A stretch of 64,000 nucleotides of DNA from Lonicera japonica (GCA_021464415.1 JAKCWG010000685.1:124001-188000), one strand, 5' to 3'. Positions 21,937 through 33,245 are shown, counted from the stretch's first letter. Translations and numbers: made by a program. The notes: generated by a model not told the origin, from the letters alone.

Positions 21937-23018
21937 GCACGAATCCAAGTTTATCCAAAAAATAACAAAAACCATTGGAGAAAAATTGAGGCGCACAACC
22001 TTGGATGTTGCACCATACGAAATTGGAATAGATTCTCGAGCTAAATATATGGCTACAAGACGGGTCAAATGATGTTAGCATACGTGCTATTTGTGGGATG
22101 GGCGGAATCGGAAAGTCAACCATCGCAAAATATGTTTATAATCAAAACTTTGGTAGTTTTGATGGAAGTAGCTTTCTCGCAAACATCAGAGACGTCTTGG
22201 AACAACCTAATGGCCTACTTTGTTTACAAAAACAACTAATATCAGATATTTCCAAGAGGACACAAGGAAAGATACATAATGTAGATGAAGGACTTGTCAA
22301 GATAAAAAATGTTATATGTCATAAGAAGGTGCTTCTCGTTCTTGATGATGTGGAACAAATGGATCAGATATATGCCATACTCGGAATGCAAGATTGGCTT
22401 TTTCCTGGAAGCAAAGTTATCATAACTACTAGACATGAGAGATTGTTGAAACCCTAACAGATTTATAAGGTGAAGCAGTTATATCAAGATGAATCAGTTA
22501 AACTATTTAGTTTGCATGCCTTTGGAGGAGATTGTCAGATTGAAAGTTACAAAAAGCACATAGAGAGGGTAGTACAAATTTGTGAAGGACTTCCACTAGC
22601 TCTTAAAGTTATAGGCTCTTCTTTATTTGGGAAAAATAAAGATGAATGGGTAAGCCAATTAGCAAAACTGGAAACAATACCTCATAGTCAAATTCTCAAG
22701 AAACTGCAAACCAGCTATGACTCTTTACAAGATGACTACGACAAAAGATTGTTCCTTCATATTGCTTGCTTCTTTCTTGGAGTTGATAAAGATTACACAA
22801 TCACAATACTGGAGAAATGTGATTTTCACGCAAAAATTGGAATTCAAAATCTAATTGATCGATGTCTCTTAACAATTGATGGCAAGAATGTTTTGAGAAT
22901 GCACAAATTAATTCAAGACATGGGACGAGAAATCATTCACCAAGAGTCAAATGAAGTTGGAGAGCGTAGTAGACTATGGCATCATGAGGACGCCTTTCGG
23001 GTATTGAAAACTGAAACG
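21937..23018 (+). pseudogene. TNL-1 exon 2, NB-ARC domain (8-nt deletion and one stop)
   Basis: It begins after the acceptor TTTTAG. Motifs in order: GIDSRAKY; P-loop GMGGIGKST; kinase-2 KVLLVLDDVE; RNBS-B KVIITTRHERLL; then TAA 22455-22457; GLPLALKVIGSSL; RNBS-D LFLHIACFFLG; MHK at 22899-22907 where MHD is usual. The frame shifts before the P-loop. Length is 1082 nt, exactly 8 less than TNL-2. It ends at ACG before GTAAAA. Confidence 0.9.
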
Positions 23019-23102
23019 GTAAAAAACATCTCATGTGTGTATGTGTTTATTGCTATATGTGTATTATAATAACTGATCCCTTTTCACTTGTTCTTTTAAT
23101 AG

Positions 23103-23522
23103 GGTACAAATACAGTTGAAGGCCTTACCCTTGACATGCGTATGTTGAAGGAAGCTGGTAATAATGCAAAAAAGCGCCGCTATGAGGACTTTTGTGACAA
23201 ATCGATATTTTTGAAATATGTTACCTCATTAAAGCGACGTTCTCTTAGCATTATCTCTGAACGATTAGTAAACACAACTTCAAGAAGTCCAAATGATGTT
23301 TACTTGACAACTGATGCATTTAAAAGTATGACAAAGTTAAGGCTACTCAAGCTCAATTATGTAAAACTTATAGGAAGCTACAAGAATTTTCCTAAAAGTT
23401 TAGCATCGTTGTCTTGGCATGGATTTTCTTTAAAATTTATTCCGGTTGAATTTCCAATGGAGAACTTGGTTGTTCTTGACTTGCGTTATAGTATGCTAAA
23501 ACAAGTTTGGAAGGAAACCCCG
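23103..23522 (+). CDS. TNL-1 exon 3, NBS-LRR linker and first LRR (open)
   Basis: Open across 420 nt, the same length as TNL-2 exon 3. It encodes GTNTVEGLTLDMR, AFKSMTKLRLLKLNYVKL and MENLVVLDLRYSMLKQVWKE, the start of the LRR region. Acceptor TTTTAATAG and donor CCG/GTATGA, both phase 0. It is part of a gene disrupted upstream. Confidence 0.85.
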
Positions 23523-23619
23523 GTATGATATTCATTTATTTTTCTTCTTTCCTCAATTTTTGGTGATGACATATACATGTGTATTTAGAATTAACAATAC
23601 TTCCTTTTTTTTCCTACAG

Positions 23620-24486
23620 TTTCTTGAATCATTGAAGATCCTGGATTTGAGTTATTCTGAATTGCTTGCAAGAACACCTAACTTCTTAGGACTCCCCAAC
23701 CTTGAGAGATTGATCCTTAAAGGTTGTGTAAGCTTGGTTGAGATTTGTGAATCTTTAGGAGAGTTAGAAATGCTTAATTTACTTGATCTAAAAGATTGCA
23801 AAACTCTGACAAAGCTTCCAAGAAACATTGGCAAGCTTGGATCTCTGAAGACTCTAGTCATCTCAGGTTGCAATATCGGTGAGTTGCCAAGTGAGATGAG
23901 AAACATGAAGTCACTAGAAGTGCTTAATGCTGATGGGATTGCCATAAACCGATTACACATAAGCAGTGGGGAGGTCAAATGGTGGCCATTAATTATCTGC
24001 TCAATAGGGTCAACACCGAGGAAAGGACCAGAGACTTTATGGGCTTCTTTGCCATTCTCTTTAAAGAAATTAAGTCTATGTGGGTGCAATCTATTTGATG
24101 ATTCATTCCCCAGGGATTTCAGTAACCTACAGTCATTGGGTTGGTTGGAGTTAGGAAAAAATCCATTTCAGAGACTACCAAATTTCTTCAGGGATCTTAG
24201 TAGTTTATGGTTTCTTAATATAAGTCAATGTCATAGGCTCCAAACACTTGACCTTAATTGTCTCCCGAAGAACTTTTTTGTTGTGCATGCGTTATGTTGT
24301 AGATCACTGGAAAAAATTAAGTCTTTAAGTAGAATTGGCGCTGTCAATGTAGGTGGTTGCAATAAACTAGTTGATATAGAAGATTATCTCAAAAAGGAAC
24401 CCACGGGGAAATTTGATGACACCGAAATTCCCAACTATTTGGGAATTGATAAATTGATTAAAAAGCAATACCAGGCCTGCTCCATA
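23620..24486 (+). CDS. TNL-1 exon 4, leucine-rich repeats (open)
   Basis: 867 nt, open, equal to TNL-2 exon 4. It encodes successive LRRs such as LKILDLSYSELLARTPNFLG, LPNLERLILKGC, LNLLDLKDCKTLTKLPRNIG and LKTLVISGCNIGELPSEMRN. LRRs of TNLs are the usual recognition surface. Acceptor CCTACAG, donor ATA/GTATGT, phase 0 at both ends. Confidence 0.87.
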
Positions 24487-24780
24487 GTATGTCTCTCTCT
24501 TTCTTTTTGTGTGCGTGCGCATATATATATATAGTGATGACCAATAAATATATAAACTAAATTAACAATAATTATATATAAATAAATAAATAATTACAAT
24601 TGTGAATGAAAATTAATTTGTTTTTCTAAAAGATATCGACTTATAATGGAAAACAATTCTATATGAATATCATGTTTAGAAGAAACAAAATAATAATATT
24701 ATGATAAATATTAATTTTTCCTAAGGAGTAATACTCCATTTTTTTTTTCCACCTTAGAATTTATCAAGTTAACTTTTAAA

Positions 24781-25296
24781 CAGAGACGGAGGAAGAAAAT
24801 TTTGTGAGGAGGGGCATCCCTAACATTGTAAAATAATAATATTTGTAGTTAAGCAATTATGTAATAACTTAAACATGTCTATAGGTAAATATGTTTGGCA
24901 ATGTGACTTTCACTTTTGCACATTTGGAAAAAGATATTATTTTCAACGTAATTAATTGATTAAATTTATTTAGTACCATAGAATATGGTACATTGACTAA
25001 TTCGTAAAAGTAAAAGATAAAGTCTTGTAAAAAATGTTATGAAAAAATAAATGAGACTCTTAATTTGAGACCGATACAAGTACTATATTATTAACTTCCC
25101 CAAATATAATGCAAACCCAAAGTGAAAATGGGTATCAAATAATAAAACTTGACAAATTGAGAGGGGCCATTTTAGTTATTTTTCAAATTTTGAATGTATT
25201 AACACAACATATATAGACTAAGAGAAGAAAGTGAGGAGGGCCATGTGGCGTCCTTGGGCATTTGACCCATCTAGGCACATGCTTGCTCCGTCACTG
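24781..25296. mobile_element. Non-autonomous hAT element in TNL-1 intron 4
   Basis: Left terminus CAGAGACGGAGGAAG and right terminus (reverse complement CAGTGACGGAGCAAG) match at 13 of 15 positions. The flanks CTTTTAAA at 24773-24780 and 25297-25304 are a perfect 8-bp target duplication, the hAT signature. It is 516 bp, without a transposase. Confidence 0.85.
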
Positions 25297-26471
25297 CTTT
25301 TAAATTTAGTTAGAAAAACTCTTCATTAAATATGGTTAGTTAATTGTATATTTATACTTTTAATGTTTTCGAAATTAATCTTTTTGTCATTTGTCGTTCA
25401 TCAATTAATTTCTATTATCTTTAAGCTTACATTAAATATTAGAGGATTAAAGAATTTATAAAGCGAAAAAACACTTTACATGAATAATATTTATTAAGAG
25501 ATTAATTGACACAATAATCACAAATTATTTAACATGCAAGTGTAATTTCATATTTATCCTTTGTGACACAAAATTAGTTGTAGAAAAGAAAATTGATTAA
25601 TGCCCTCCTCTAAAGGTTGATCATCTGCTTTGATGTAGTTATTCTTTTCGGTCTTTTGCCCTCTGATGGATAAAAAGATAAGTACTCCTATAAAAGATGG
25701 ACGCTATAATTTCAAAAGAAAAAAACAAGATGGCATATTCAAACATGATTTTGATATTATATATAATGTACATAGTAAAAGAAAAATATAATCCAAATAA
25801 AAGAATGTAACTATAAGTTTAGTAAGAATAAAACTCTAATGAATATTTGTTATAGATATGATAGTAATTAAAGAAGTTAATATTTTACTATCCAAATATA
25901 ATAAATTGTTGGTAGAAGAATTATAGTGGGTTTACAAAAAATTAAAACAGAGACTTTTGTTAAGAATTCTAATATAAATATAATATTTTAGATGTTAATT
26001 TGTAGTGTTTTATATTAGAATCCTAATGAAAATAAAATAGAAATTAGGAATACCTTAATTAAAGACTATTTGATTGATTAAAAAAAAAATAGAATAAGAT
26101 TTAAAGTCTAAGATTTTAAATAAAAAAAAAAAGTATGTGTGATTTATAATTAATTTCTAACCAAAAGAATAAATAGAGTAGGATTGTTTAGTAGACTAAA
26201 TATTTATAAACTAAAGACCAAATAAAGTAGGATTTTGACTAAAATAATATTTAAAGTACAGTTTTAGTTGATAACCAAAAATCAAATAGGGTAATATTTT
26301 GAGTAGAATATATATTCCTACCCAAAAGATTGTGTATATATAATTTTAACTCAAAAAATAGAGTATGATTTATTCTTAACCAATTAATAAAAGTTTAAAT
26401 CCAACTCTTACATATATATTAGCTTCGCGCATACAGTTTTAATTAACATTAGTATGATTCATGTGGCCCAG

Positions 26472-27074
26472 GGAAACGGAACTTTTGAGTTTGGGATATT
26501 TAGCACATATTTTGATGTTGGGGAATTTCCGATGTTTTTCCGAGAAAAAATTAAGGGTTCTTCAATATATTTTACTGTGCCTTCACATTCTCCTCAAAGG
26601 ATCCAGTGCTTGAATGTGTATTGTACTTACGGACGTCCTAAAAATGGTGATGTTGCTATAGTGGCTCCTCGAGCAAGAATTAGAGAAGTCAATAGACGCA
26701 CATTTTATATAGCGGTTAAAATCGAGAATAAGACCAAGGATCACACATGGATATATCTCCCTGCAATTGTTTTCAATCCATATATTGACGATATGGAATG
26801 GCTGAGCAAATGGAGGTTCGGGAATCAAATGGAGGTTGGAGATGAAATTCTTGTTACGTTTGATATTGAGGATGAATATGAGGTAAAGGAGTGTGGTTTC
26901 AATATTGTGTACCGTGACCAAGTAGACGAGAATGGAACCACAACTATAGAGAAATCGCATCATGATTTTCCAGCATTCCAGTTGAGCTCGGGAGCGCACT
27001 TCCTATGCCAAAAGTTTGAGAAATGGCTTGACGAAGATTATTTGCCCCCAAAAGATAACAATTTACGTCGCTGA
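26472..27074 (+). CDS. TNL-1 exon 5, C-JID domain (open)
   Basis: It starts after the acceptor GTGGCCCAG and runs 201 codons to TGA. It encodes FEFGIFSTYFDVGEFPMFF, GSSIYFTVPSHSPQRI, KIENKTKDHTWIY, MEWLSKWRFGNQMEVGDEI and HHDFPAFQLSSGAHFLC. This is the post-LRR jelly-roll region of TNLs and the best-preserved copy of three in the window. It continues the frame of exon 4 in phase 0. Confidence 0.85.
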   Translation, partial: GNGTFEFGIFSTYFDVGEFPMFFREKIKGSSIYFTVPSHSPQRIQCLNVYCTYGRPKNGDVAIVAPRARIREVNRRTFYIAVKIENKTKDHTWIYLPAIVFNPYIDDMEWLSKWRFGNQMEVGDEILVTFDIEDEYEVKECGFNIVYRDQVDENGTTTIEKSHHDFPAFQLSSGAHFLCQKFEKWLDEDYLPPKDNNLRR

Positions 27075-27524
27075 TTTCAGTGGTTTGCATCTTTTACCTT
27101 CCTATTGATTTTGCACTTGCAGAAACAAGCATCAATTTTTTCTTTTGATGATGATACTGTAGTAACATGCACTCTAAAATCCACATTTACTTTCTTTTCC
27201 TAGAATATAATGAAAAAGCCTCTGGCCTAAAGATTTTGTTGTCCTAAACGTTCTGCAGTTAAGCGTCATATAGAGAAAACAACTGAAAACTGAATGTGGT
27301 GCAAAGAGTAATGGGGAAACGAGCAAAACGGGAATCCAAAAGTCTCTTGTAGATCAAGGTGACTTCACTATAATCTTTTCTATTTTTTTTACTTGCTAAA
27401 TTTATCAAGTGATAAATTGATAGATTATGTGTTCAATTTCTAGTAAGTTTAGGCTTTGCTTGTTTCTTAGTCCATGATGTTATCAAATGGAGCTTAAGAA
27501 TCCAATTTTTTTTTATTGTGGAGT
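27075..27524 (+). other. TNL 3' flank module, copy 2
   Basis: Begins ttcagtggtttgcatctttt and continues as in 60572-60984. It ends where the old copia LTR starts (TGTTAGGCAATC). Probably the 3' UTR and downstream region of TNL-1. Confidence 0.65.
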
Positions 27525-27890
27525 TGTTAGGCAATCAAAAAACTACCCCACATGATCTGGCAGATTGCTAATATTAAGCATTGTGCTTGCATAGATTGCT
27601 TAGATCAAGGCAATGGTTTAGGTTTATGTTTGTATTATTTCCTTATTTGTACAGTCAACAAATTCTTGTAATATGTATAAATATGTTCCACCTTGAGAGA
27701 AGAAGATACATTGAAATATATAAACCTTTTACCTTTTACCTATATCCTTAAATCCTTACATGGTATCAAAGGGGTCTCATGACCTAACTCCTTCATTTTT
27801 CCTGTTCCGCTGATCTGCTCTGATCGTAGAAGCCCTCACTCCGATCGTAGATGCTCTCACTCTAATTGTAGAAGTCCTGGCACATAGTAA
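27525..27890 (+). mobile_element. Old copia LTR with primer binding site and short leader (copia-3 remnant)
   Basis: The LTR of about 236 bp (27525-27760) starts TGTTAGGCAATC and ends AAATCCTTACA. It is followed by TGGTATCAAAGGGG, an initiator-tRNA primer binding site, and about 115 bp of leader, then cut off. The same LTR starts at the same position of the TNL-2 3' flank (60985), so the insertion is older than the TNL-1/TNL-2 duplication. Confidence 0.78.
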
Positions 27891-27892
27891 TG

Positions 27893-28400
27893 TTCTTAAA
27901 AGGAAGTGAACAAATTTGAACTCACACATTCCTACAATAACTTGTCGTACTGTAGGTTGCCTCGGATTTTACGGGTTCCTGGTTAACTTGTTAAATCAGA
28001 CAATAATATATTTCTGAAAATTAAACTATAAGTATATGAAGGAAATTATATTTTTATGAAATAGACAATTTTTGGCTTTTAAACTATAAAAACTACTATA
28101 CAAAGAAGTTATTGTTCAATTAGCTTTGGGTCTCATCTTCACCTTGGAGGAAACTGTAGACTCAAAATTACTAATACACCTAAAATTTTACGTGAAGAAT
28201 ATACAAAAACACATAATCGATATAAGTTCTTTGCAAAAGGAAAAGTGTACCAAATGGTTAATGTTGTCTGACATGGTTTTCTAATACAATTTGAGAGTAA
28301 AAAGAAAGAGTTAGTGTTCCGAACGATTACATATCTTGTTTTTTTATGGAATGTTTCAAATTATTTATGTTACCTTTTCTAAATGTAATTAATCTACTCA
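27893..28400. repeat. TNL 5' flank module N, copy 2
   Basis: Starts cttaaaaggaagtgaacaaatttg and follows 17505-18036 closely. It lies upstream of the TIR fragment at 28845. Confidence 0.7.
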
Positions 28401-28559
28401 AATCTCACACTAGAAAATAAGTATATAGAGACAAGTCAAAAGAAATTAACAAAAATGAAAAATCAAATTAAAAGGGATGTAACAGTAGTACTAATATTCA
28501 TCTAGCTACAAATTTGCCAAATAGGTAACAGATGCCTTCCATAAAATAAAGTAAAGAAT

Positions 28560-28844
28560 GCCACTATCTAAGGAAGATGACGGATACCTTCCATAAAATA
28601 AATTCAATCAAATAATATTTAAGAAATGATGATGCTAGCATGGAGGAAAGTTCATAACTATTTTATTTATTTTTATCTAATTATTTATGGAATACTCATT
28701 GACTCTGATTATCCAATTCTATTCTCAATCTTGCTTATTCACGATCAGTCCTCATATTTGTTACATCCTTTGCAACATAATTACTTTAGCTTATGTTTGG
28801 GTGTTCGAAAATTCATTATCACAAACTAGCTTTGTTAAATTATA
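28560..28844 (+). promoter_or_regulatory. TNL promoter copy before the TIR fragment
   Basis: The same blocks as 18480-18723, including ctcattgactctgattatcc, which holds a TTGACT W-box core. It ends at the ATG of the truncated TIR exon. If active it would drive only a short broken transcript. Confidence 0.5.
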
Positions 28845-29024
28845 ATGGCCATTGAAAGAGCGCGTCCATAAAGCCTCTTCTTCCGCTTGTTATGATGAGT
28901 TCTTGAGCTTTAGAGGCAAGACACCCGTAAAACTTTTACAGATCACCTCTATACAGCTTTAGCCCAACAAGGATTTTGCACGTTTAGAGACGACGGTGAT
29001 ATTGAAAAGGGCAAAAATCTCAAA
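28845..29024 (+). pseudogene. Truncated TIR exon of a further TNL
   Basis: From ATG 28845 it follows the TNL-1 and TNL-2 exon 1 sequence (YD.FLSFRGK..., ...FTDHLYTALAQQGF, FRDDGDIEKGKNLK). It carries an early in-frame TAA and a lost A in the FRGKD codons. Homology stops abruptly after about 180 bp and unrelated DNA follows. No other exons of this copy are seen directly downstream. Confidence 0.82.
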
Positions 29025-29882
29025 GTTGAAACCACAAGCTTTAAGAAAAAGAATTATGCACCGCAAGTTAAAAAGTTTCAGAAAAAATGAATTGGGCTAT
29101 AATTTTTTCTAAACTTCATATTTTCTTAAAAGGGAAAAATAATAAATTGTTTTTGCTTGAAAAGTGTTTGTTTGGCCTTTGAGGTGAACCCTTTTTGCAC
29201 TGTGTTTGGCTAAAAACATGCACTTGGAATAGGCTTTTAATGAAGAAAGAGGTATATCATGCAATTGGGCCGGAACTCATGCAATTTAGCTGAGCGTTAT
29301 ATAATGGAGGCCTTTACGTAGTCTATATACTATATATTAAGTATGATGAGATTTTCAGTATTTTATATAAAACTAGTAAATTATCCCTTTTAGAAAAAAA
29401 AATACTGTAATATAATTTTAAAAGTTGAATTTAAACTCGTAACTTTTAGCATAAGAACAAATATAATTCTATATTTTGTGTGAAAAATTATTACTATGTA
29501 TTATATTATACACAAAAAAATATAGAGGCAGGGGAATAAAGACTTCTTCCATTATTAAAACTATATAGAGGGCACCTTACTTTTATTTTATAAAATAAGG
29601 ACAATCAACATAATTGTGACACGTGTCCATAGTAAAATTAAGCCAAATCAAGAAATAACCCTTTCCTTTTCACATAATTACAATTATGCCATTCTTCTTA
29701 GATGATGAAATTTTGCTATATAATAACCATGAATATTTTGATTAAAACTCTTACAAGTTATAAATAATGATGATGAATATTTAGCTATATAATGTTTGAG
29801 GTATTATTCCTTCTATTAAATATTTGTGGATGACTTTAGTGTAAAAGTGTTTCAATCAATCATGCATAATTTTCAGAAACAC
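29025..29882. other. Non-coding stretch, origin unclear
   Basis: AT-rich, with no gene. It may be the far end of the MULE whose transposase lies at 31880-33245, but I found no convincing inverted terminus. Confidence 0.4.
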
Positions 29883-30170
29883 TTCAGTGCAAAAACACTT
29901 TTGCACTGAATCCGCGTGTAATTCCCATAAATAATTCAGTGCAAAAATAATTTTGCACTAAATACGAGAGCAACTTGTCAAAATTAATTCAGTGCAACAA
30001 CAATTTTGTACTAAATGTGAGAACAATTACCATAAACAATTAAGTGCAAAAACAATTTTGCACTAAATTCGTGTGCAATTTTCAGAAATAATTCAATTCA
30101 AAAATAGTTTTGCAGTAATTATGCAATCCATTTTCAAAAGAATTCAGTGCAAAAACACTTTTGCACTAAA
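29883..30170. repeat. Six-unit tandem repeat, each unit a 28-nt hairpin
   Basis: Hairpin cores at 29883-29910, 29935-29962, 29988-30015, 30040-30067, 30092-30119 and 30143-30170, with a period of 51-53 bp. The first has arms TTCAGTGCAAAA and TTTTGCACTGAA around a 4-nt loop, a perfect 12-bp stem. Later ones carry one to a few mismatches. The 23-25-nt spacers resemble each other (for example tccgcgtgtaattcccataa and tccgagtgcaatttag). The array ends 36 bp before solo LTR S2. Without S2 it would lie next to the 3' side of the MULE, so it may be MULE subterminal DNA. Confidence 0.85.
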
Positions 30171-30206
30171 TCCGAGTGCAATTTAGTATAGATAATCAAA
30201 GTCATT

Positions 30207-31662
30207 TGATGCGCCAAAGAATTGGTATAATTTATTATGTTAATTTATAGTTTGAAGAGCATATATTATTACTAATATTAGTATTTTTTTTATGATTTTT
30301 CAGGTGTTAGAAGTAAATTTGAAGAAGATCGTGAAAAATAAAAAAATTAAAGTAAGTGAAGATACCTAAAAGTTTTTAATACTTTCAGAAGCATATCTTT
30401 TTACTCGGAACTCCAAATAGTGCAATTCTTGAGCCTAAATTAAATACAATTTCGAGAGTTACAACTTTCCAGTTCAGCACTTTTACAAATTCATCCATCT
30501 TGGAGTCCGAAATTGTGACACAAAATTTTGCAATTTATTATGGAGAAAATTCAATGAATTTAATTATGGGCCAATTCGAATATTTGCTATTAATATTAAA
30601 AAGTCCAGCTGCCAAAGTGAAGGCCAGCCCATTTGGTATTAGTAGAGATGCTACCCAACTATCTATTAAACACAGCCCTAAGTCCACCAAACAAATGGGC
30701 CAAGCCCATTCAAAAACAATTCCTAATTAAAAGAGGATAGCTTCAATTATATAAAAGGGACAAATCTTGGAAAAGCAGGAGTGAATGGCAGTAGCAGCCA
30801 ACAGCAGGCCGTGCACCTCTCTTCTCCTCTCTTTCCTTTGTTTTTCTTTTCTTTTATTTTTACTTTGAAGCTTTGAAGATTGAAGACTTTATTTTATTTT
30901 TTTTAATGCCAAGTAAGTTTTCTTTTAATTTTATTTTTTATTTATTTTTTATCATGCTAGCGTAAATTTGTGCTAGGATTAGGATGATTATATTTAATTG
31001 ATTTCCTTGCACGTAATTATACCAATTGACTCTACCAATTTAATACTTTAATATTAAACACAATTCTTCCACATAATTCTTCCTATTGGATGCCCGTTTT
31101 AATTGATAAAAATAAAGTTGGATTCTCATTATTTTTTGTTGGATTCACCTTATGATTTGTTAAGAGCGGATATATGGTGTGTTTTGACGGATATAGTGAG
31201 TGTTTTGATGTTATACATTAGTTTGGTTGTGGAAGAACTACAATTGAATTTTATTAATTACTTGAACTTTAATGATTTTATTTTTCGCATCTAATTGCGT
31301 CGAGAGACCAAATTAGTACGAGATAAGAGTAGAGTTTATGCGCATGAATACTAAGAAAGATGATATTAAATATATAACTCCAAAACCCTAGTCAATTAAT
31401 TTATTAATTTTATTATCTTGCTTAGTAGTATTTAATTTAATTCTATTAATTTAATTTACTTGCTTTACTTTATTTTATTTAATTTGATTTATTTAATTAG
31501 TTTGATTCTCATCAATTATTCTTGGCTAGATTAGGGATTAGTTAAAGATTAAACAAGATAAAATTTAAACATATTGTGTGAGTCTCTGTGGGATCGACTT
31601 CGCTTATACGCTATATTATAAATTGATTCGTGCGCTTGCGAGTATTAAAATTTATCACAACA
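30207..31662. mobile_element. Solo LTR S2, 1456 bp, Ty3/gypsy-like
   Basis: Starts TGATGCGCCAAAG and ends TTTATCACAACA, with the perfect target duplication TCATT at 30202-30206 and 31663-31667. Near the end it contains gagtctctgtgggatcgact and gtgcgcttgcgagtatt, phrases I associate with LTR ends of plant gypsy elements. The probable promoter is ATTATATAAAAGGG near 30748-30761. No internal domain remains. Confidence 0.82.
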
Positions 31663-31879
31663 TCATTCACATTCTAATAAACAACTTGCAAAGTACAACA
31701 ATGTCTTGATATTATTTATTACACAAAAATAGAAAACATCTTCATTCATATATAAAAATCAACATTGCATTCTTTTAAAATCAAAACTAAAGGAATCCGA
31801 AAAAATTCTCAAATATCACCATACTAAGAATTTTAATTCCAAAATATTCACTAAATGTAATTATACTATGCTACAATAA

Positions 31880-33245
31880 AATCTAAATAATAGGTGTATT
31901 GCATGTCTTCTTGTTGTGATATCCATAACGATTACACCTTCCACACTTTAAATCCTCCAAGAACCATTGCCAATTATCGACATTTTCTACATTCATTACA
32001 GCCATTGCAAGTGAAAAAATTCCTACAAAAATAATTTAAATTAGAATAAGTCTATACTTGACTAGATTACACGCAAAGTAAAAAGACTAAAAAGTGAAAT
32101 AACACAGTAGCTGGACAAAGAGTGCAACAATCATCATTAAAAAAATATATTAAAAAATTCAATACAAAAGAAAAATTTAATCACAAACGTACCTCCATCT
32201 CCATTTGTCACAGTAGCAGACAACATACAACCCTTAAACTTCGCTTTCAAATAGTAGCCATCTAAACATAACAAAGGCCGACAAAAGCTAAAGTCATATA
32301 TACAAGTTTCAAAGGATATAAATATTCTCTTAAACTTGCGACTCACTTCATCAACCTTAAGTACAACATAACTTCTCAGATTTGTTCGCCTTATTCTATC
32401 AGTGTACCTCGCAAGTTGATTGTACGATGCATAATTATTGTCATGAATCTCTTTGATCGTAATCTCCCTGCGACTGTAAGCAAAGTAATAGCTCAATCTT
32501 GCACCACATTCTCGCCTAAAGTAATCTATAATTTTCGCATGTTTCACTAGTGGCTTGTCTCGAACCAAACAAAAAATTATTGATTTAACAAGTTAACTTG
32601 TCGTAGGCGGCTTCCTAAAATCTTTAAATTCAATGCTACATGTATGCTCCTTCACCATTTCCTTTATTTTAAAAAACCTAGCAAGTTTAAACTTTTGAGA
32701 TGCATGGATTTTCCACTGACAACCTAGCTCATCCCTTTTACCACACATAACAGTGATCATGTATTTGCAATTTTTCTTGAACTCAAATTTGAATCCATGG
32801 TGAATGAAAAATTTTTGTAAACTCGTCCGAAACAAAATGGCTCCTCCAAGAAATCTTTGTTCGACACCTATAGTAGCATTAGCCCAAGCACTACAATTAC
32901 GTGGTTCTTGTGCTTTAATTTCATCCACAACTCACAAAACCTGAAAAACTACTAGTACACTGATCATCTGAAATAAAAAATTTAGAACATTCCGTCCGCG
33001 TAACAAAAATATCTATATTTTCACTGCAAAACAAATCATGCAATGAATTTCATCATTCCCATATAATACAAACTCCTTGTCATCACGAGTAACAAATATG
33101 TCTACACACAAGGGATTGATATCGGACTACCTCTCGCACTCCAAACATTTTAATTCTTCAACACTCTTACCAAGAAATAATCGAATTCCAAAAGAACAAC
33201 CATTATAATAAACCACGTCTATAATGCCTCTATCAAGATCCTAAA
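31880..33245 (-). pseudogene. MULE (Mutator-like) transposase relic
   Basis: On the minus strand, about 33245 to 32593 encodes the N-terminal region, including FIHHGFKFEFKKNCKYMITV, CGKRDELGCQWKIHASQKF and VKEHTCSIEF, the DNA-binding fold of MULE transposases. From 32568 to 32137 it continues with YFAYSRREI, LARYTDRIRRTN and LDGYYLKAKFKGCMLSATV, which holds the first catalytic aspartate. At 31945-31901 a CCHC zinc knuckle (CGRCNRYGYHNKKTC) marks the C-terminus. The middle, with the other catalytic residues, is missing between about 32150 and 32030, and stops break the frame. Typical MULE transposases are 600-800 residues, so this is well under that. It cannot be active. Confidence 0.83.

Larger units (their letters stand above)
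18724..27074 (+). pseudogene. TNL-1: TIR-NBS-LRR resistance gene, five exons, multiply disrupted
   Basis: Exons: 18724-19209 (TIR), 21937-23018 (NB-ARC), 23103-23522 (linker and first LRRs), 23620-24486 (LRR), 26472-27074 (C-JID). TNL proteins are intracellular immune receptors: the NB-ARC acts as a nucleotide switch and the TIR as an NAD-hydrolysing signalling enzyme. Splice sites follow GT...AG and join in frame. Lesions relative to TNL-2: TAG at 18898-18900 after 58 codons; a 35-nt deletion near 18983 that removes the WCLDEL segment of the TIR and shifts frame; an 8-nt deletion near 22050 that shifts frame before the P-loop; TAA at 22455-22457 after RNBS-B. Exons 3-5 remain open. Intron 1 is 2.7 kb against 1.2 kb in TNL-2 because of later insertions. 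With four lesions it cannot give a full-length receptor. Confidence 0.88.

Noticed and set aside
23652..24089. 145-codon frame on the minus strand, with a similar one at 57058-57549
   Set aside because: Both are antisense shadows of the LRR exons. They are conserved only because the sense coding strand is.
29883..30170. CRISPR-like look: 28-nt dyad repeats with 23-25-nt spacers
   Set aside because: The spacers resemble each other, the repeats are diverged, the setting is plant nuclear DNA and no cas gene exists. It is an ordinary tandem repeat with hairpins.
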